From Alnus glutinosa (Eukaryota > Streptophyta > Magnoliopsida > Fagales > Betulaceae): DNA of 64,000 nt. Made by a program: the position numbers and the translations under genes. A model generated the notes under the pieces. The model saw nothing but the letters and a program-made list of their open reading frames with translations, did no database searches and was not told the DNA's origin. The stretch is taken from the NCBI RefSeq assembly GCF_958979055.1, contig NC_084898.1, positions 7,346,001 through 7,410,000 of the forward strand. Reading direction: 5' to 3'. Below are positions 34,847 through 47,370 of this stretch, piece by piece (the first letter of the stretch is position 1; the number at the start of each line of letters is the position of its first letter).

Positions 34847-36495
34847 ATGCGTATTAGTTTTGATTTTTGATTCCTCCATGAAATCTTTTGTAGTAGAACT
34901 TATCACATGTACTTTGCATTTCAGTATCTCATACCAAAATGCTTTGGTTAGAGACTTAGGATAATCTAATCCATAAAATCAATCCCAAAGAAAAATTTCT
35001 TATCCTTTTAAAAAGGGTTTGGATTCCTTATTGAGAAAAGTGTTCTCACAATGTTAATTGCAATAACCCAACGCATCGAGTATGTTGACCATCAATTTGA
35101 TTTCACCTATAAATGCATCAAAGTGATTTGTACTTCACATTTGACTACATAATCCTCTCGGAATTTATAATCAATATCATAAGTACTTTACCCTAAGTAA
35201 TATTGTGAGTATAAGTTTTTCTTTTGACTATATTTTCATGAAAAAATAACTCCCAAGGTCCGTTCAGTGCATAACACCTACACATCAACCCGAAGCCTTC
35301 AACTTCGCATAATCAAGATAAATCACAAAGATTCGATGTATAACATTCTTCACAAATGGAATGCCCAATTCTATTACCGATTGTGAATTATCCATAGTTT
35401 AATACTATAAGAGTTATGGACTAAGATTTTGTGTGATAACTCTTTACTCGCACCATATACTATATTCAATGTAATTCAAGGGTCTTTCACATGCAAAATT
35501 TACATAGATCAATATTAAGCATGTAAAATATCATATGCTTTATGATAAAAAAATAGATCAGTGAATAACAACTTTATTCATCATAAACTTATATGTCAAT
35601 AGTACAATGTGATTTATGGTATAAACCCCAACACTAGCAACAAAGAAACCTTGTCGGTCGAGATAGATCTCTGAGATGAAGCAACTCTCAACCAGAGGAA
35701 ACCAACAGAAGAGCTAATAGAAATCCCATTAGAGGAACCAGGAAGGAGTGTGAAGATTGGGTCGTAATTGCCCAGACTTATCAGAGAAGAACTTGAGAGT
35801 TTTCTCATAATTAACTCAGACATGTTCGCCTGGACTCATGAGGACATGCCCGGTATTGATCCATCTGTAATTGTGCACTAGCTCAATGTAGATCAAAAAG
35901 CAAAACCAATAAAACAAAAAACAGAGAAGTTTCACCCCATAATGCAACTAGGCTGCTGCTGACGAAGTAGAGAAGCTACTCCAAGCAGATTTTATCCGAG
36001 AAGTGCACTATCCAGAATGGTTGGCAAATATGGCAGTAGTGAAGAAATCTAGCGGCAAGTGGAGAATGTGCATGAATTTTACCGATATAAATAATGCATG
36101 CCCAAAGGGTAGCTTCCTGTTACCTCGGATCGACATGTTAGTAGATTCAACTTCAGCTCTGAGCTGGGAAGAAAACGGAGTACAAAAACTGGTCTATTTC
36201 ACTAATAGAGCTCTTTGAGGAGCTGATGAGAGATACACCCGAATTGAGAAGCTAGCATTCACCATTGTAATTTCAGCCAGAAGGCTGTGACCGTACTTCA
36301 AGGCCCATACCATATGGGTTCTCACAGAGCATCTATCGAGAAGAACACTTTACAAACTCGATACGTCAGTAAGGCTAGTAAATTGGACAGTAGAACTCAG
36401 TGAATTCGATATTAAATACTTTCCAAAAACAACCACCAACTTATATATTATAAATTGGTTAGCGGTTATTAATCACTTTGGCCTAGTCCTAAAAT

Positions 36496-36758
36496 TAGGC
36501 TTGGCAATTCGAGTTGCCGTGTCAACCCATTTAGTTGGCGTGTCAACCCATCGGGTTAGCGTGTCAACCCATTTAACTAATTTGGTAAAAAATGTGTAAT
36601 TATCGCGTCATAAATATATTATAAACGGGTTGATGGGTCATAAACGGATCATTAACGGGTTGACGAGTCATAAACGGGTTATAACCTAAACCCAAACCCT
36701 ATATATTCGTGTCGTATTCGTGTCGGATTTGTGGGTCGTGTCAAAATTGCCAAGCCTA
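36496..36758. mobile_element. Non-autonomous hAT MITE, 263 bp
   Basis: The ends are TAGGCTTGGCAATT and AATTGCCAAGCCTA (perfect 14-bp inverted repeats). The 8-bp target duplication CCTAAAAT (36488-36495 and 36759-36766) is exact. Both are hAT signatures. The interior is built of short direct repeats of GTGTCAACCCAT on the left and ATAAACGGGTT on the right. Confidence 0.93.
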
Positions 36759-36998
36759 CCTAAAATCGATAATCGCTTGTAGTTATTAACAGTTAATAAC
36801 CATTCGCTTGTACACTCCTAACTGCATTGTCTTTAATATTCTCCCTTTATCATACATTCTCTTGACAGCAATCAAACATTTCTCATCAATAACTAATAGA
36901 TTTAAATACAATTGTATTATTATGTCATTGCTAGTAATTTATACATGAGACTACACTTTTATATCATTTTTATCTAAACACAAAAATAATAGAAACAA

Positions 36999-37000
<2 letters not shown>

Positions 37001-37039
<39 letters not shown>
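37001..37039. repeat. Poly(T) tract
   Basis: 39 consecutive T residues about 300 bp upstream of the galactosyltransferase start codon. Assembly length is likely unreliable here. It might mark a minus-strand retroposon tail, but no body was identified. Confidence 0.9.
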
Positions 37040-37046
<7 letters not shown>

Positions 37047-37269
37047 CAAATCCCAAACGGCCTTCTGTTAGAACGTCTCCTTGGTTTACGACCAAGCAGA
37101 AGAGGTGGGAACTAAAACAAAAAAGTAAAAAATAAAATCCACAGCATTCTTCTTCAAAAATCGCAAGTCAATACTTTGCTTTCAGATTCAAATTCAACGG
37201 ACATCTCATCGAGCGATCGAACGTTCAAAAAACAATCCAATCACAATCAAAGTCGATGAGAATTCGCTG

Positions 37270-37271
<2 letters not shown>

Positions 37272-37302
<31 letters not shown>
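37272..37302 (+). repeat. (CT)n in the galactosyltransferase 5' leader
   Basis: About 15 CT repeats, 36-66 bp upstream of the ATG at 37338. CT-rich leaders are common in plant genes and mark the probable transcribed 5' end, which I could not place exactly. Confidence 0.85.
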
Positions 37303-37306
<4 letters not shown>

Positions 37307-37337
37307 CTCTCTGTTGACGAAAATACCGGGCGAGGAA

Positions 37338-40300
37338 ATGCATACCCGAGCACCGCCGAACCGGCCGTCCGGTTCGAGTTTCGGGTCTCGGGTTTCGGTT
37401 CTCTTGCTCGCTATGTTTGCCACCATGGCCACGGTTTACGTCGCTGGCCGGTTTGGTTCTTCTTCTTTCTTTTTTTTTTTGTTTGGTGTAAATTTTGCTT
37501 ATTCGCAGTTTTATTTTGGTAAATTTTTGTTCAACGAGTGATTGATGAGAACGTGTTTTTGAATAGGCTATGGCAGGATGCGCAGAACAGAGCGTATTTG
37601 ATTCGAGAGCTTGATAAACGAGATGGGCAGGTAATTAATTTTACTTTCATTCTTTGTTTCAAATTTAGTTTTGTTAATTGTTATGTATTATAGATAAATT
37701 TCTGGTTAAGAAAGTAGAATTTATTTGGTAGGAATAGTTTCTCAATTGCTTAATTGGTGAGTGTATGGGCATTATTTAATACCTTCTTGCACTGCTAGCT
37801 TATGAGAAAAAAAATTATTTGTAAAACACAATGGAGTAATTCGGTTCTAATAGGACACAATACTCGAATAATTGACAATATCGAATGATCGGATCCCTCG
37901 CGGCCTTATGCACAGTCCAGCATTGCCTGGTGTGGTTTTTGAAGATGCAATATTTTAGTTGATGGACCGCAGGTAGGAGTATAACCGGTTGTTTTGGTTT
38001 GCCAAGTCACTTTTCTTGGCACAAATGTTGTTTCTCATAATGCTTCACTGCGTTTCTTCTGTTTGTAAGGTTTTTTTAGTTGTTGTATCCATGAGAAATA
38101 TTAAGGAGGCAATTTGTCATGCATTTTCAGGGTCATTCTGCCATATCTGTTGACTATACACTAAAACTTATAACCTGCAGGTAATTTGATTCTAGCTATC
38201 CAGCAAATTCAACAAACTATGATCTCAAGTTATGTTACCATTCTTTTTATTTTCTAGGGAACAACAAAAGAAGTTGTCAGACCTTGAGATGGACCTGGCT
38301 GCAGCAAGACAGGAGGGTTTTGTTCCAAAGCAGTTGTCAAAAATTGATGGGACTCGATCTAAGAAAAATCTTTTAGCTGTCATAGGAATTATTACAACGT
38401 TTGGCCGAGAAAAAAATAGAGATGCTATTCGCAAGGCATGGATGCCAACTGGTAACTGTTCTTTAGTTTCTTCTTTCCCTCCTTTAGTATGAGCGATGTA
38501 AATAATGACATATTCAATTGCTTAAATTCAAAATTTTTAGGCATGCCATTTTGAGTTGAGAGCTAAACCAAAGAACTCTACAGGGAATAAGGGCAGTAAT
38601 GACTGTCGAACGTTACATGAAAATTTGGGGTTTGGGATAAGCTTGTGGTAGTGTTTTCTAAAGTCAAATGCGATATTTATATCTACTACTAGTTAAGTAT
38701 GGCTAAGATACCCTAGGGTTATTATTTATGATCTTAGTTGTGTCTTCAATTAAGAAGAAGTAGTTGAATAAAACATTAGTCACGCCTAAAGTTGAGAGGT
38801 TATTTGGTGATTCTAGACTACCGCTGAACACCATCTAACCTAAAAGAAAGCAAAAAGAAAAGGGGGGGCTTGAACTGCGAACTGCCAAACACTTTTGAAG
38901 GGAAGGTTTTGAAGACCTAAAATGTGATATGTGATCCACCTATCAAAAAAGTGATATGCGATCCTCTGAATAATGTAAGTAGATAAAACATGCGGTTGGA
39001 TGGGCCAATAGTAGATTCTAAATGAATTAATACTGAGTAGGAAAGACAATCTGAAGGCATAGAATACCTCCTCCAACAAGTTGTTAGTGGAAGAATTATT
39101 TTGACAATTCGGTTATGTGAAACAGAAGCCAATGGCAATCGCAGCTGGAATAATGGACTAGTGAACTAAATGGATTTGAATATGATGAGACAGACCAACT
39201 TGGGGGGTGGTTGAAGTTGGTGGAAAAGTAGGTGATGAAATAACATTAATTTCTTATGTTTGAATTAAATCTGCATGACTGGTGGAGCAGAAGTTACAAG
39301 ATAAATTATAATTAGTTCCTGAAGTTTGAGGATACTCCAGTTTTCCACCAATGAGTGTGAACAGAAATTTTATTAAAAATCTATGCACAAAATTAATCTT
39401 TTGCACAAAGGGACTATACTCAGTTATACACGTAACTATTTTGGCATGTATAACCACGAAATGTAAAAAACTATATTGGCTGACAAGATGGTGCCTTTTG
39501 GGCTTCTTGTAATCCACTATTTTTTATTTTATTTTGGCTGACAAGGTTGTTGGGGCTCTGTTACAAGATATTTTACCATAATTGGTTTAGCTTGGATTTG
39601 ACTACCCTATTGTGATGTTTTTCCTGTTTCAAGCTTGCTATGGATGATCTTAGTCGCATGATACATAAGTGGCGAGCCACAAATCTTCTTGAGGCCTAAA
39701 AATAAATTTCTGCTGGTTCTTTTTAGATGAATAACTTCTTCTGGTTCACTTGGAATATGAGGATTTTATAATGGATATATCGATATACTCTGTTTCTTTG
39801 ACTCTCCTTTTCAAAATCCATCACTTCTATGAGTTCTTGCTACTGCTAATTTCAGAATTTTTTACTTGGATGGTACTTAACTGGGAAAGTACAATATATG
39901 CAGGTGCAGCTCTGGAAAAGTTGGCTGATGAAAAGGGCATCATTATGCGATTTGTAATAGGAAGAAGGTCTCTGTTTTTACAATTCAACAATTTTTGAAA
40001 GAATTGTCTAAGGTTCTTAGTTTAGTCAAGTTTATATATCTTGCAGTGCAAATCGTGGAGACAGTCTGGACAAACAAATTGACAACGAAAATAGGCAGAC
40101 CAACGATTTCATCATTCTTGTACGTTAAAGTGTTTGCTGAATTTATCTTAACAATATTTAGTTGGTTTTAGAGTTTATATGATTTTCCCATGCAGAGATC
40201 TAAAAGTTTGAGAGTTCAACAGATCTGAAACGTAGTTTTAAAATTTTTAAGCTTTTCTAAGAGAGTTGAATCTAGATTTATCTGCAGCCAACATCCTACA

Positions 40301-43290
40301 CCAGTTATTGGGGCCTGTTATCTTATAAGTGTGTATTTGTGCTCTTTGATTTTATTTTATTTTTTTTTGTATCCAACAGATTATTATTTTTTATTAGTTG
40401 ATTATTGACTTGTACCAATTTCTAAGTGAGCTCACTGTATTCGAATTTGTGCATTTCTTATTCTTCTACCATGATACCAGGTCAAAATTTGAACTCATTC
40501 TATGTAATTAGTTCATATATCACTTGTTAATAGTGAAGTTGGTTGGTAGCCAGTTTGTTCATAGGAATTCAAACTAGGAATCAATATTAGTATGTCATTT
40601 CTTTTGTCTATCTGCCCTACAGGATGGTCAAGTGGAAGCACCTGAGGAGCGTCCAAGAAAGATGAAATCATTTTTTATTCATGCAGTAGAGAATTGGGAT
40701 GCTGACTTTTATGCTAAGGCCAATGATGATGTGTATGTTAACATTGGTATGTCCTTAATCTTTCTGGCAATCGACTAAGTAGTGTCTCCCTCTAGCACTG
40801 TGTCAGACCTGCATGAAATTTTTCTGGTTTGCAAGAGAGAGAACCTTGTAAGGCTGTGGGAGAATATTCGCATGAAAAATTATCGGGATCCCCAGTTTTT
40901 CATCTTCCTCCTCCCTCCTTGACATTTTCCTGCATTTTCCGGTAAAGATTCACAACAGGAAGCTGTTAATATCTTTCATCATTTCACATAATAGCTAATA
41001 TTTGAACACTACCAATATAAATGTTAACAGTGTGAAGCTAAAAATTAAGATGAGTTAGAAAAAGAAGTAATAAGCAATAGTTAGCTGCCTTCTTCGTTTA
41101 AGAGAACTTGAAGTCTCTATGCCTAAACAGATAATTGAAGGAGTCTATGCTGATCCTTTTGGCTTATCATTTGTTATACAGATGCCCTGGGAGCAATGCT
41201 AACTACACATCTGAATGAGCCTCGCCTTTATATTGGGTGTATGAAATCAGGCGAAGTTTTTTCTGAGCCGTGAGTTCAATTAAAATGTTTATTTGATGGC
41301 AGAAATGTTATATGATTATAGTTTTAAGTTTATCTTTTCTTCCATATACTGTCTGAATAATGTAGGACCCACAAATGGTATGAACCAGACTGGTGGAAAT
41401 TCGGCGACAAAAAATCGTGAGTATTGCATCCTTTGGTTTTTTTTCCTTTTGACTGTAAAGCTTGATATTATAATTTCCAGAAAGTGACTAGCTCAATTGT
41501 ATACTTCATTTAACTAGACATATTTAAGTCTTTTATGATATCTGTTTGGGGCTGCATATTCAAAATACTTTTCTTCTTTATTACAAAACAAGCCTCTTGC
41601 TGCAATTTCCTCTCAAACTTTGTGTGGAGTTAAGATGAGTGGAGGGTAAGCACGGGTTGGTATCTAAAACTTTTCTTACTGTTCTATAAGGTGCATAAGT
41701 GCAGAACAAATTTAAAAAGAAAAAAAAGGAGAAAATTTGCCCTCCCCTTGAGAATGATTTATTAATGAAGTAATGAACTGAATGCTGCATTTTGTTGCAA
41801 AGTTGTACTGTTATTCCTACAAATCAATTTGTAAAAAAAAAAGTAATCTGTAGATGCTTGATGCTTGGTTTTAAAAAACTAAGTAATGCACAAGCACCTA
41901 GTATGTGTGCATTCACGCAGGAAGTGCAGCTTGTCGCTCTAAATATCCCATGTTTCGGTGCCTGCCTTTTCAATTGACCCAAAAGAATTGTTTCTTGTAT
42001 GGGGCAGATACTTTCAACATGCTTCAGGGGAGTTATATGTCATTTCAAAAGCACTGGCTCAGTTCATGTCAATAAACAGGTATTTTCTTTCTCTTTTTTA
42101 GTAAGATTAATTAATATATAGACGCACTTGGCAGAATTGAGCTGCATCATTCTTTGGTTTTCTCCAGATCTATTCTTCGTATGTATGCTCATGATGATGT
42201 TAGCACTGGATCATGGTTTATTGGGCTTGATGTGAAGCACATTAATGAAGGGAAGTTTTGCTGCTCCTGGTCGTCAGGTCTCACTCTCTCTCTCTCTCAG
42301 ACACACACACACAGAGAGACAGACTTATTTATGCATGCACAGAGTGACCCCACACATATACAGCCACACGATTTTATAAGTATAAAAAGGGAAACACTGT
42401 ATGATTTTTGCACTGAAGAAAGGGAAACAATTGAGAGCAACTGAGCAACAAAGGGTGTGGCATTGGAAGTGATTTGTATGTGTGCTGAGTGTGCATGGTG
42501 AAAGGGGTTTAGTTTTATGCTACGAATCGTTTCTCATCTGGTGGTTCTTGCTTAAAGGACTTCTCCTTTTTTATTGAAAAATCAGAAAAGTTTCATTTTT
42601 CATACACATATTTCTGGTAATAAGAATTTGTTTAGTTTATACCAGCTACGTGGCAATATGACTTTCTCCAAAGTTTTGGCATGAAGGAAAAATTTTGGGT
42701 TTGTGGGGAAAATTGAACACTAATCCCACCCATCTCCTTCAGATGCTACAAATGTTCCGGTGTGATACAACAATTTTGCTGAAGGGAAGCTTTTTAGATG
42801 CAATGTCTAGTTTGTTTCTATTTAGACTTGAATACCTGATATGTTCTTGCATGTTACAGAATAGCATCTTACAATATCTTTTTTTTTTTTTTTTCTTTTG
42901 TGTCTTGCTGAAGGAAAGCTTTTTAGATGCAATGTCTAGTTAGTTTCTATTTACAGTAAGATACATGGTGTCTTGTTCTACTCCATTGCAACCTATTGTC
43001 GAAGGTGGAAATGCAAATCCCTAAATGGTCTAAAACTTAAAACATGCATCACATTCACATGTACATAATGAAGATTGAAGAAATTATAATACAGTGTGGA
43101 AAGGCAAACTCTTAAATAGTTGAGCTTTCACTCGACTTTGTTCTGGATCGGGGGCTTTTACTTTCTATGAAATTATGGTTCTGACTTCCAAATATTGTTA
43201 CTCTCAAAAGGGACAGGGTTATTTATAATGACATCTTTGTTTATATAATTTTTCCTGCATGTCTCAGGGGCTATTTGTGCAGCTGTGTGA
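37338..43290 (+). CDS. HPGT1: Hydroxyproline O-galactosyltransferase (GT31), HPGT1-like
   Basis: Transfers galactose to hydroxyproline on arabinogalactan proteins in the Golgi/ER, the first step of AGP glycan assembly. Twelve coding exons: 37338-37450, 37567-37630, 38131-38180, 38258-38451, 39904-39967, 40047-40119, 40623-40746, 41182-41269, 41366-41416, 42008-42079, 42168-42277 and 43268-43290. These total 1026 nt, or 341 aa, close to Arabidopsis HPGT1 (about 338). The start MHTRAPPNRPSG and the signal anchor RVSVLLLAMFATMATVYVAG (residues about 17-37) give a type II membrane protein. A stem follows with EQQKKLSDLEMDL. The GT31 domain begins at LLAVIGIITTFG; ANDDVYVNI (DD at residues 221-222) is the metal-binding DxD-type site; KWYEPDWWKFGDKKSYF and YAHDDVSTGSWFIGLDV are conserved. 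The end is GAICAAV. All splice sites are GT-AG. The symbol is by similarity; it could be an HPGT2/3 paralogue. Confidence 0.93.
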
Positions 43291-43299
43291 CTTGAGTTG

Positions 43300-44005
43300 T
43301 CTCCAACAATGAGTTAGCGAAACCATTGGTACATATAGCAAGGGAAGACCATTCTCATCACACCAGATGTGCTTTTGACGTGAATTCATGAAGTGATAAG
43401 GATTTTTTTTCTACCAAAAGTTTATTCCGGCTGTCTCGAAGCATGGATTTCTTGATTTGAGAGATTTTGTGAGTACAGATCCTAACCTCCTAATCAGTAT
43501 TTTTCAAGAGGCCACACATAGTTCTCATCCTCAAAGGCTTTGAAAGATTTTGTTCGATCCTATGCATGATGCCTTGTAATCAACTCTATTTTCCACCTCA
43601 TTTTTTTCAAGTTATTTTTCGCATTTTGAAGATTTTCAGAGTATTTTTGTCAAAAGTCAAGAAATTTTGCACTCAAGCTGAGGATTTAATATATATCAGG
43701 ACAATTGGAACTTGAGGGGGGAAAAAGAAAAAAGGTACCGTATATATGCACATGCATGAGTATGACTGCATGTTTCCACTGGGATCATGCATTCAATCTT
43801 CATATAAATATTCCATGTTCATGTCCAGGTTTCTTGCTATTGTATTCCTGCTGTGCTGTGGATAGCTCTGTTTGTTAATGCATTTTAGGATGTGCTTTTT
43901 GTGTTTGGTTTGATAAAGTCTTATGATTTGATATAAAGGTGAAAATTATTTGTGTTTTTAAGAGTGTTTTCTGTTCGAGTTGATTGATAATGTTTTGTTT
44001 TGATA

Positions 44006-44041
<36 letters not shown>

Positions 44042-44600
44042 AATTGAAAGGCAAAGTGAGAAAATATTCACAAACCTAACATATAACGGAGCTAGGATTT
44101 TGGCTCAAGATTAAAAGATAGAGTTGGAAGAAAAAAATTGATTAAAAATATTAAAGAATATAATTAGTCAAATAAATAAATAATTCAACAAAATTGTAAT
44201 TATACATTTTCACTTTATCTTAAAATATTAATGAGCTATAATATGAGAACTGAACTGTCCTGTATAATTTTCCTCTCATGGAAAGAAATTTGAAAAGTAA
44301 AATACAGAAAAGAAAACTATATGTTTTTTTTTTTTTGGTAAAGAAAGATTATTTTGTGAGAAATTAAGCAAGATATATTTTATTTATTGTTTTCATCCTT
44401 CACCATTTTTTGGGAAGGAAGCCAAACATAACCCCATGAGCGTGCTTGGTAGAATGGTGGCTATAGGATTTTTTATTTATTTTTTTTTAATTTTTTAAGT
44501 AATGCAATTTTGTAGAGATAAGTGATATTGTAATTAGGTTGTCATTTTCTCTAGATTTGTATAATTACTGAGAAAATTGAGTAAAAAGAAGAAAGAAAAA
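43300..44600. other. 3' flank and AT-rich intergenic DNA
   Basis: Contains the probable 3' UTR of the galactosyltransferase (to about 43700) and then AT-rich sequence with a (TAA)n/(ATAA)n tract at 44006-44043. No further gene seen. Confidence 0.6.
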
Positions 44601-45154
44601 AGAAAAACAAGTTGTTGGAGATCTGGATTCGTCTCCACCTTAGCCGGGTTTAAAACTATCTTCGTTAATGAGTTCCAAGCTCAAACCAGGTGATCTCCGA
44701 CCCGAGTGGAGGCCGCATGGGTTGTCGGGAATGTGGTGATCAATCAGTATCTTCCATGTTCAATATATTTTCATAAACAAAGCCGGTTATCTAGGTAGAA
44801 ACGTTTGTAGTGACTCATATTTATAACTTACCACTCTACCGAGGTGGCAGCAATGATCATAAATGACGCACCACGCTTCTCAGAGGTTGCAAATAGGGTT
44901 ATAAATGTCTAATCACATCTCCTATCGAGAAGGCTGCTGACATTTATTATTAGAGACAAAAAGTCAACGGATTGACTACCGAGACATCGGGAAATGATGA
45001 ATAGCTAGAAGATGGAATGTTTGGCACAGCTAAAGAGAAGAACTCTAGACCCCCAAGGTCCACGTGGCAAGAATCAATCCTTCGTAAATACAAGATATAT
45101 AAGAAAGCACTCAATCTCTAGCTAGTCGTTTTGGTAACAAGAAAAAAAGACTAA

Positions 45155-45469
45155 GGGTCTGTTTAGGTTTGCGATTTCAAAAAGTACGATTTAAAATAAC
45201 GATTTTAAAATGTCCGATTTGAAAAAAGTAATTTTTACAAACGCAGTTAAGCGTTTGGCAAAATCGCAGTTTAGCCTTTAAAATCGTAAATTTACTTTTA
45301 AAATTTTGCGTTTTCAAAAAAGCACCATCTGATCTGCGATTTGAAAAAGCAGATTTTCTGCATTTTCAAATCGCAATTTTTAAAAACGCAGTTCCCAAAC
45401 GATCTATGTTCTGCGATTTGGTTTAAAATCACACTTATTGTCTACGAAATCGCAATCCCAAATGCACCC
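45155..45469. mobile_element. Tourist-like MITE, AAATCGCA family, 315 bp
   Basis: Starts GGGTCTGTTTAGGTTTGCGA and ends CGCAATCCCAAATGCACCC, flanked by TAA (45152-45154 and 45470-45472). The interior is a dense set of AAATCGCA / TGCGATTT motifs. It is homologous to the element at 19735-19969. Confidence 0.85.
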
Positions 45470-45522
45470 TAAATCAAGTATCAGAGACATGCCGGAACAG
45501 CCCGATAGGTCATCGTATCTAT

Positions 45523-45731
45523 TAGGGGTGTAAATCTGGGCCGGTTATAACCGGACCGGAACCGGATCCGGGCACTAACTAGGCCCGGAAAATCGGAAAA
45601 CCGGTAACCGGATAGGTACCCGGTTTTTAAAAACTGGGTACCCGGGGTACCCGGTCCCGGTCCCGGTTTCGTGTTTTCAAAATTCCCGGTTAAACCGGGA
45701 ACCCGGGACCGGGTGTAAATTATTAACAAAC

Positions 45732-45762
<31 letters not shown>

Positions 45763-46865
45763 CCTTCCCTTTTACCGTTTTATGCTTTTATGTGTGTCGT
45801 TTTAAGCTTTAACCGGTTAACCCTAAATCTAAAATCATACACTCACAGTCTATTCTTCATTTTTTCACGCTTTTAGATCACCCACTGTCCGCCGCTTATC
45901 TGCTAGCCTGCTTACTGAACTCATCTCTTCCTTCTCCTTTTCCTCTTTATTTCCAGTTCTTCCTCCTCCTTTTCTTATTCTTCTTTCCTCTTCTTTTGTT
46001 CTTCTCGCCGAGTCCAGATACACAGAGAGAGTAGAGAGACCGAGAGTGAAAGATGAGATCGAGAGAGAGATCAGAGAGATTGAAGAGAGAGAGAGATCGA
46101 GAGACTGAGGAGATCGGGAGAGAGGGAGAGTCAGAGATCGGGAGAGGGAGTCGCAGATGGAGTCGGACCCGGAACCTAGGGGACCCGATCCTCTATAGGC
46201 GGTGGCTAGAACCGAAATTCAGCGAGGCATGGAGAGGTCTGGCGAGCCGTGAAACCAAAGGAGGCCGATCCTCCATGGGTCACCAGAGGTGCAATTTTCC
46301 GGCGGTTCTAGTGGCAATTCTGGCGAACCCGTGATTTGGTTTATTGAATGAGTGTTTGGATTATTGTTGATTTTTAGTTGATAAATTGTGTTCTTGTTCG
46401 GCCATGTACTGTGATTTGGTTTGTTGATGATTCTTGGCTGAATTGTTGTTAGAAGCCCTCCATTTTTCTGTTGAAACGATTTCCCCTGTTTTGGTGTTGG
46501 TTGTGTACCCGGTTGTGTTTCCTATTTTAGTAGTATACCTGTTTCGGTTGTTTTGGAATTGGGTGGATTCACACTGCATTCACCATTCATTTCTTCTTCA
46601 GTTCTTCTTTTCTTTCATTCTTTGTAATGGGTTTTGGACATGAAGAACAAAATATTAAAAACAGGCCCAAAATATATATATTTTTTAACCCGGTTTAGGT
46701 ACCCGGTTTACCCGGAAAACCGGGTACACCCCGGGTAACCGGGATCCCGGTTACCCGGGGTACCCGGACCCGGGCCCGGTTATTGAAAATCCAATAACCG
46801 GGACCCTGGTTCCGGTTCCCGGTTTTGGCCAATAACCGGGAACCGGAACCGGATTTACACCCCTA
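45523..46865. mobile_element. 1.34-kb non-autonomous hAT-type element with CCGG-rich subterminal arrays
   Basis: The ends are TAGGGGTGTAAATC and GATTTACACCCCTA (perfect 14-bp inverted repeats). The flanking octamers GTATCTAT (45515-45522) and GTATCTAA (46866-46873) match at seven of eight positions. This indicates the hAT superfamily. Both subterminal regions (about 45540-45715 and 46685-46850) are crowded with ACCCGG, AACCGG and their complements, presumably transposase-binding arrays. The centre has an A tract (about 45731-45760), then a CT/GA-rich leader-like segment and a 93-codon Arg/Glu-rich frame (46053-46334). The centre may be captured host DNA. No transposase is encoded. Confidence 0.9.
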
Positions 46866-47073
46866 GTATCTAAGCTTAGTGTGTTCTTTTCTACGAGGAA
46901 ATAGCTTTAGATATCATTATCAGTTAATCAATTAAAAGGCGTGACGTGGCATCAGGATAATTTTTTGTGAAATTTTGTTTTGTAAACTGTTGTTGAGAGA
47001 TGATGATCCAAAAAAAATCCAATAAGTAGGAAAAGAAAATTTAGACCAAATACTCAAAGGAAAATGTTAGATT

Positions 47074-47186
47074 TACAACACCAATACAACAATTATACAA
47101 CAATCCCTCACATGAGGGTGGGTCTCACATACTAGGGTCCACCCTCATGTGAGGGGTTGTTGTACGGTTGTTGTATTGGTGTTGTA
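47074..47186. repeat. 113-bp near-perfect hairpin MITE
   Basis: The arms TACAACACCAATACAACAAT and CCCTCACATGAGGGTGG pair with CCACCCTCATGTGAGGG and GTTGTTGTATTGGTGTTGTA over almost the whole length, leaving a loop of about 16 bases. No coding capacity. Confidence 0.9.
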
Positions 47187-47370
47187 CAAGAATCAAATCC
47201 CATACTCAAAAGCCTGAACAGACCAAACCATAATAGAAAGAAATAGAGATCACTTGCCTCCTCTCGTCCCTTTTAGATTTTAAAATTTTAATTAATATTT
47301 ATAATTAAATAATTAATATTTTTTTTTATAATTTTTATTTTTAAATCGCTGGCCCGGCCCCCAAGTATAA

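Larger units (their letters stand above)
26659..35633 (+). mobile_element. Copia-like solo LTR (split by a nested element)
   Basis: Starts TGTTGGGAATTGG and ends TATAAACCCCAACA, giving 6-bp TGTTGG/CCAACA ends of the copia type. The gypsy coding frame stops at this boundary (...LRAP) and resumes directly after it (SNKETLSVEIDL). Without the nested 7.6-kb element the LTR is about 1.35 kb. The flanking pentamers CCAAC and CTAGC match at only three of five positions, so the target duplication is decayed or the boundary is slightly off. No internal copia genes are present, so I read it as a solo LTR. Confidence 0.65.
24530..36480 (+). mobile_element. Ty3/gypsy retrotransposon relic, outermost host of a four-level nest
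   Basis: Order of parts: an LTR end with a TATA box (CCCTATAAAGGG at about 24641-24652); a primer-binding-type sequence TTGGCTCCATCT near 24859; gag pieces (about 24900-25270 and 25670-25965) ending in a CxxHxxxxHDTEKC-like zinc region, YCEFHNDHGHDTEKC; an aspartic protease block with the altered motif LVDNGNWAD (about 26275-26300, usually LVDNGSSAD) and NFLIVDRPSAYNTI; then, after the inserted elements, the reverse-transcriptase N-terminus (DMFAWTHEDMPGIDPS, about 35817-35865, and SGKWRMCMNFTDINNACPK, about 36050-36110). The RT is fused directly to the RNase H region (ENGVQKLVYFTNRAL), so the catalytic YxDD core is deleted. Several in-frame stops are present. The element is dead, and no 3' LTR was recognised. 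Confidence 0.88.
44613..46900 (+). mobile_element. Possible LTR fragment carrying two later insertions
   Basis: From TGTTGGAGATCTGG (44613) the sequence changes to a GC-richer, LTR-like character. It has CCACGTGGCAAG and then a TATA-like GATATATAAGAAAG (about 45096-45109), followed by GAGACATGCCGG after the inserted MITE. No second LTR, target duplication or internal gene was found. The call rests on composition and promoter-like order only. Confidence 0.35.

Noticed and set aside
46053..46334. 93-codon Arg/Glu-rich frame within the hAT-type element as a gene
   Set aside because: The N-terminal part comes from a GAGA tract and there is no known domain; kept only as a possible captured fragment.
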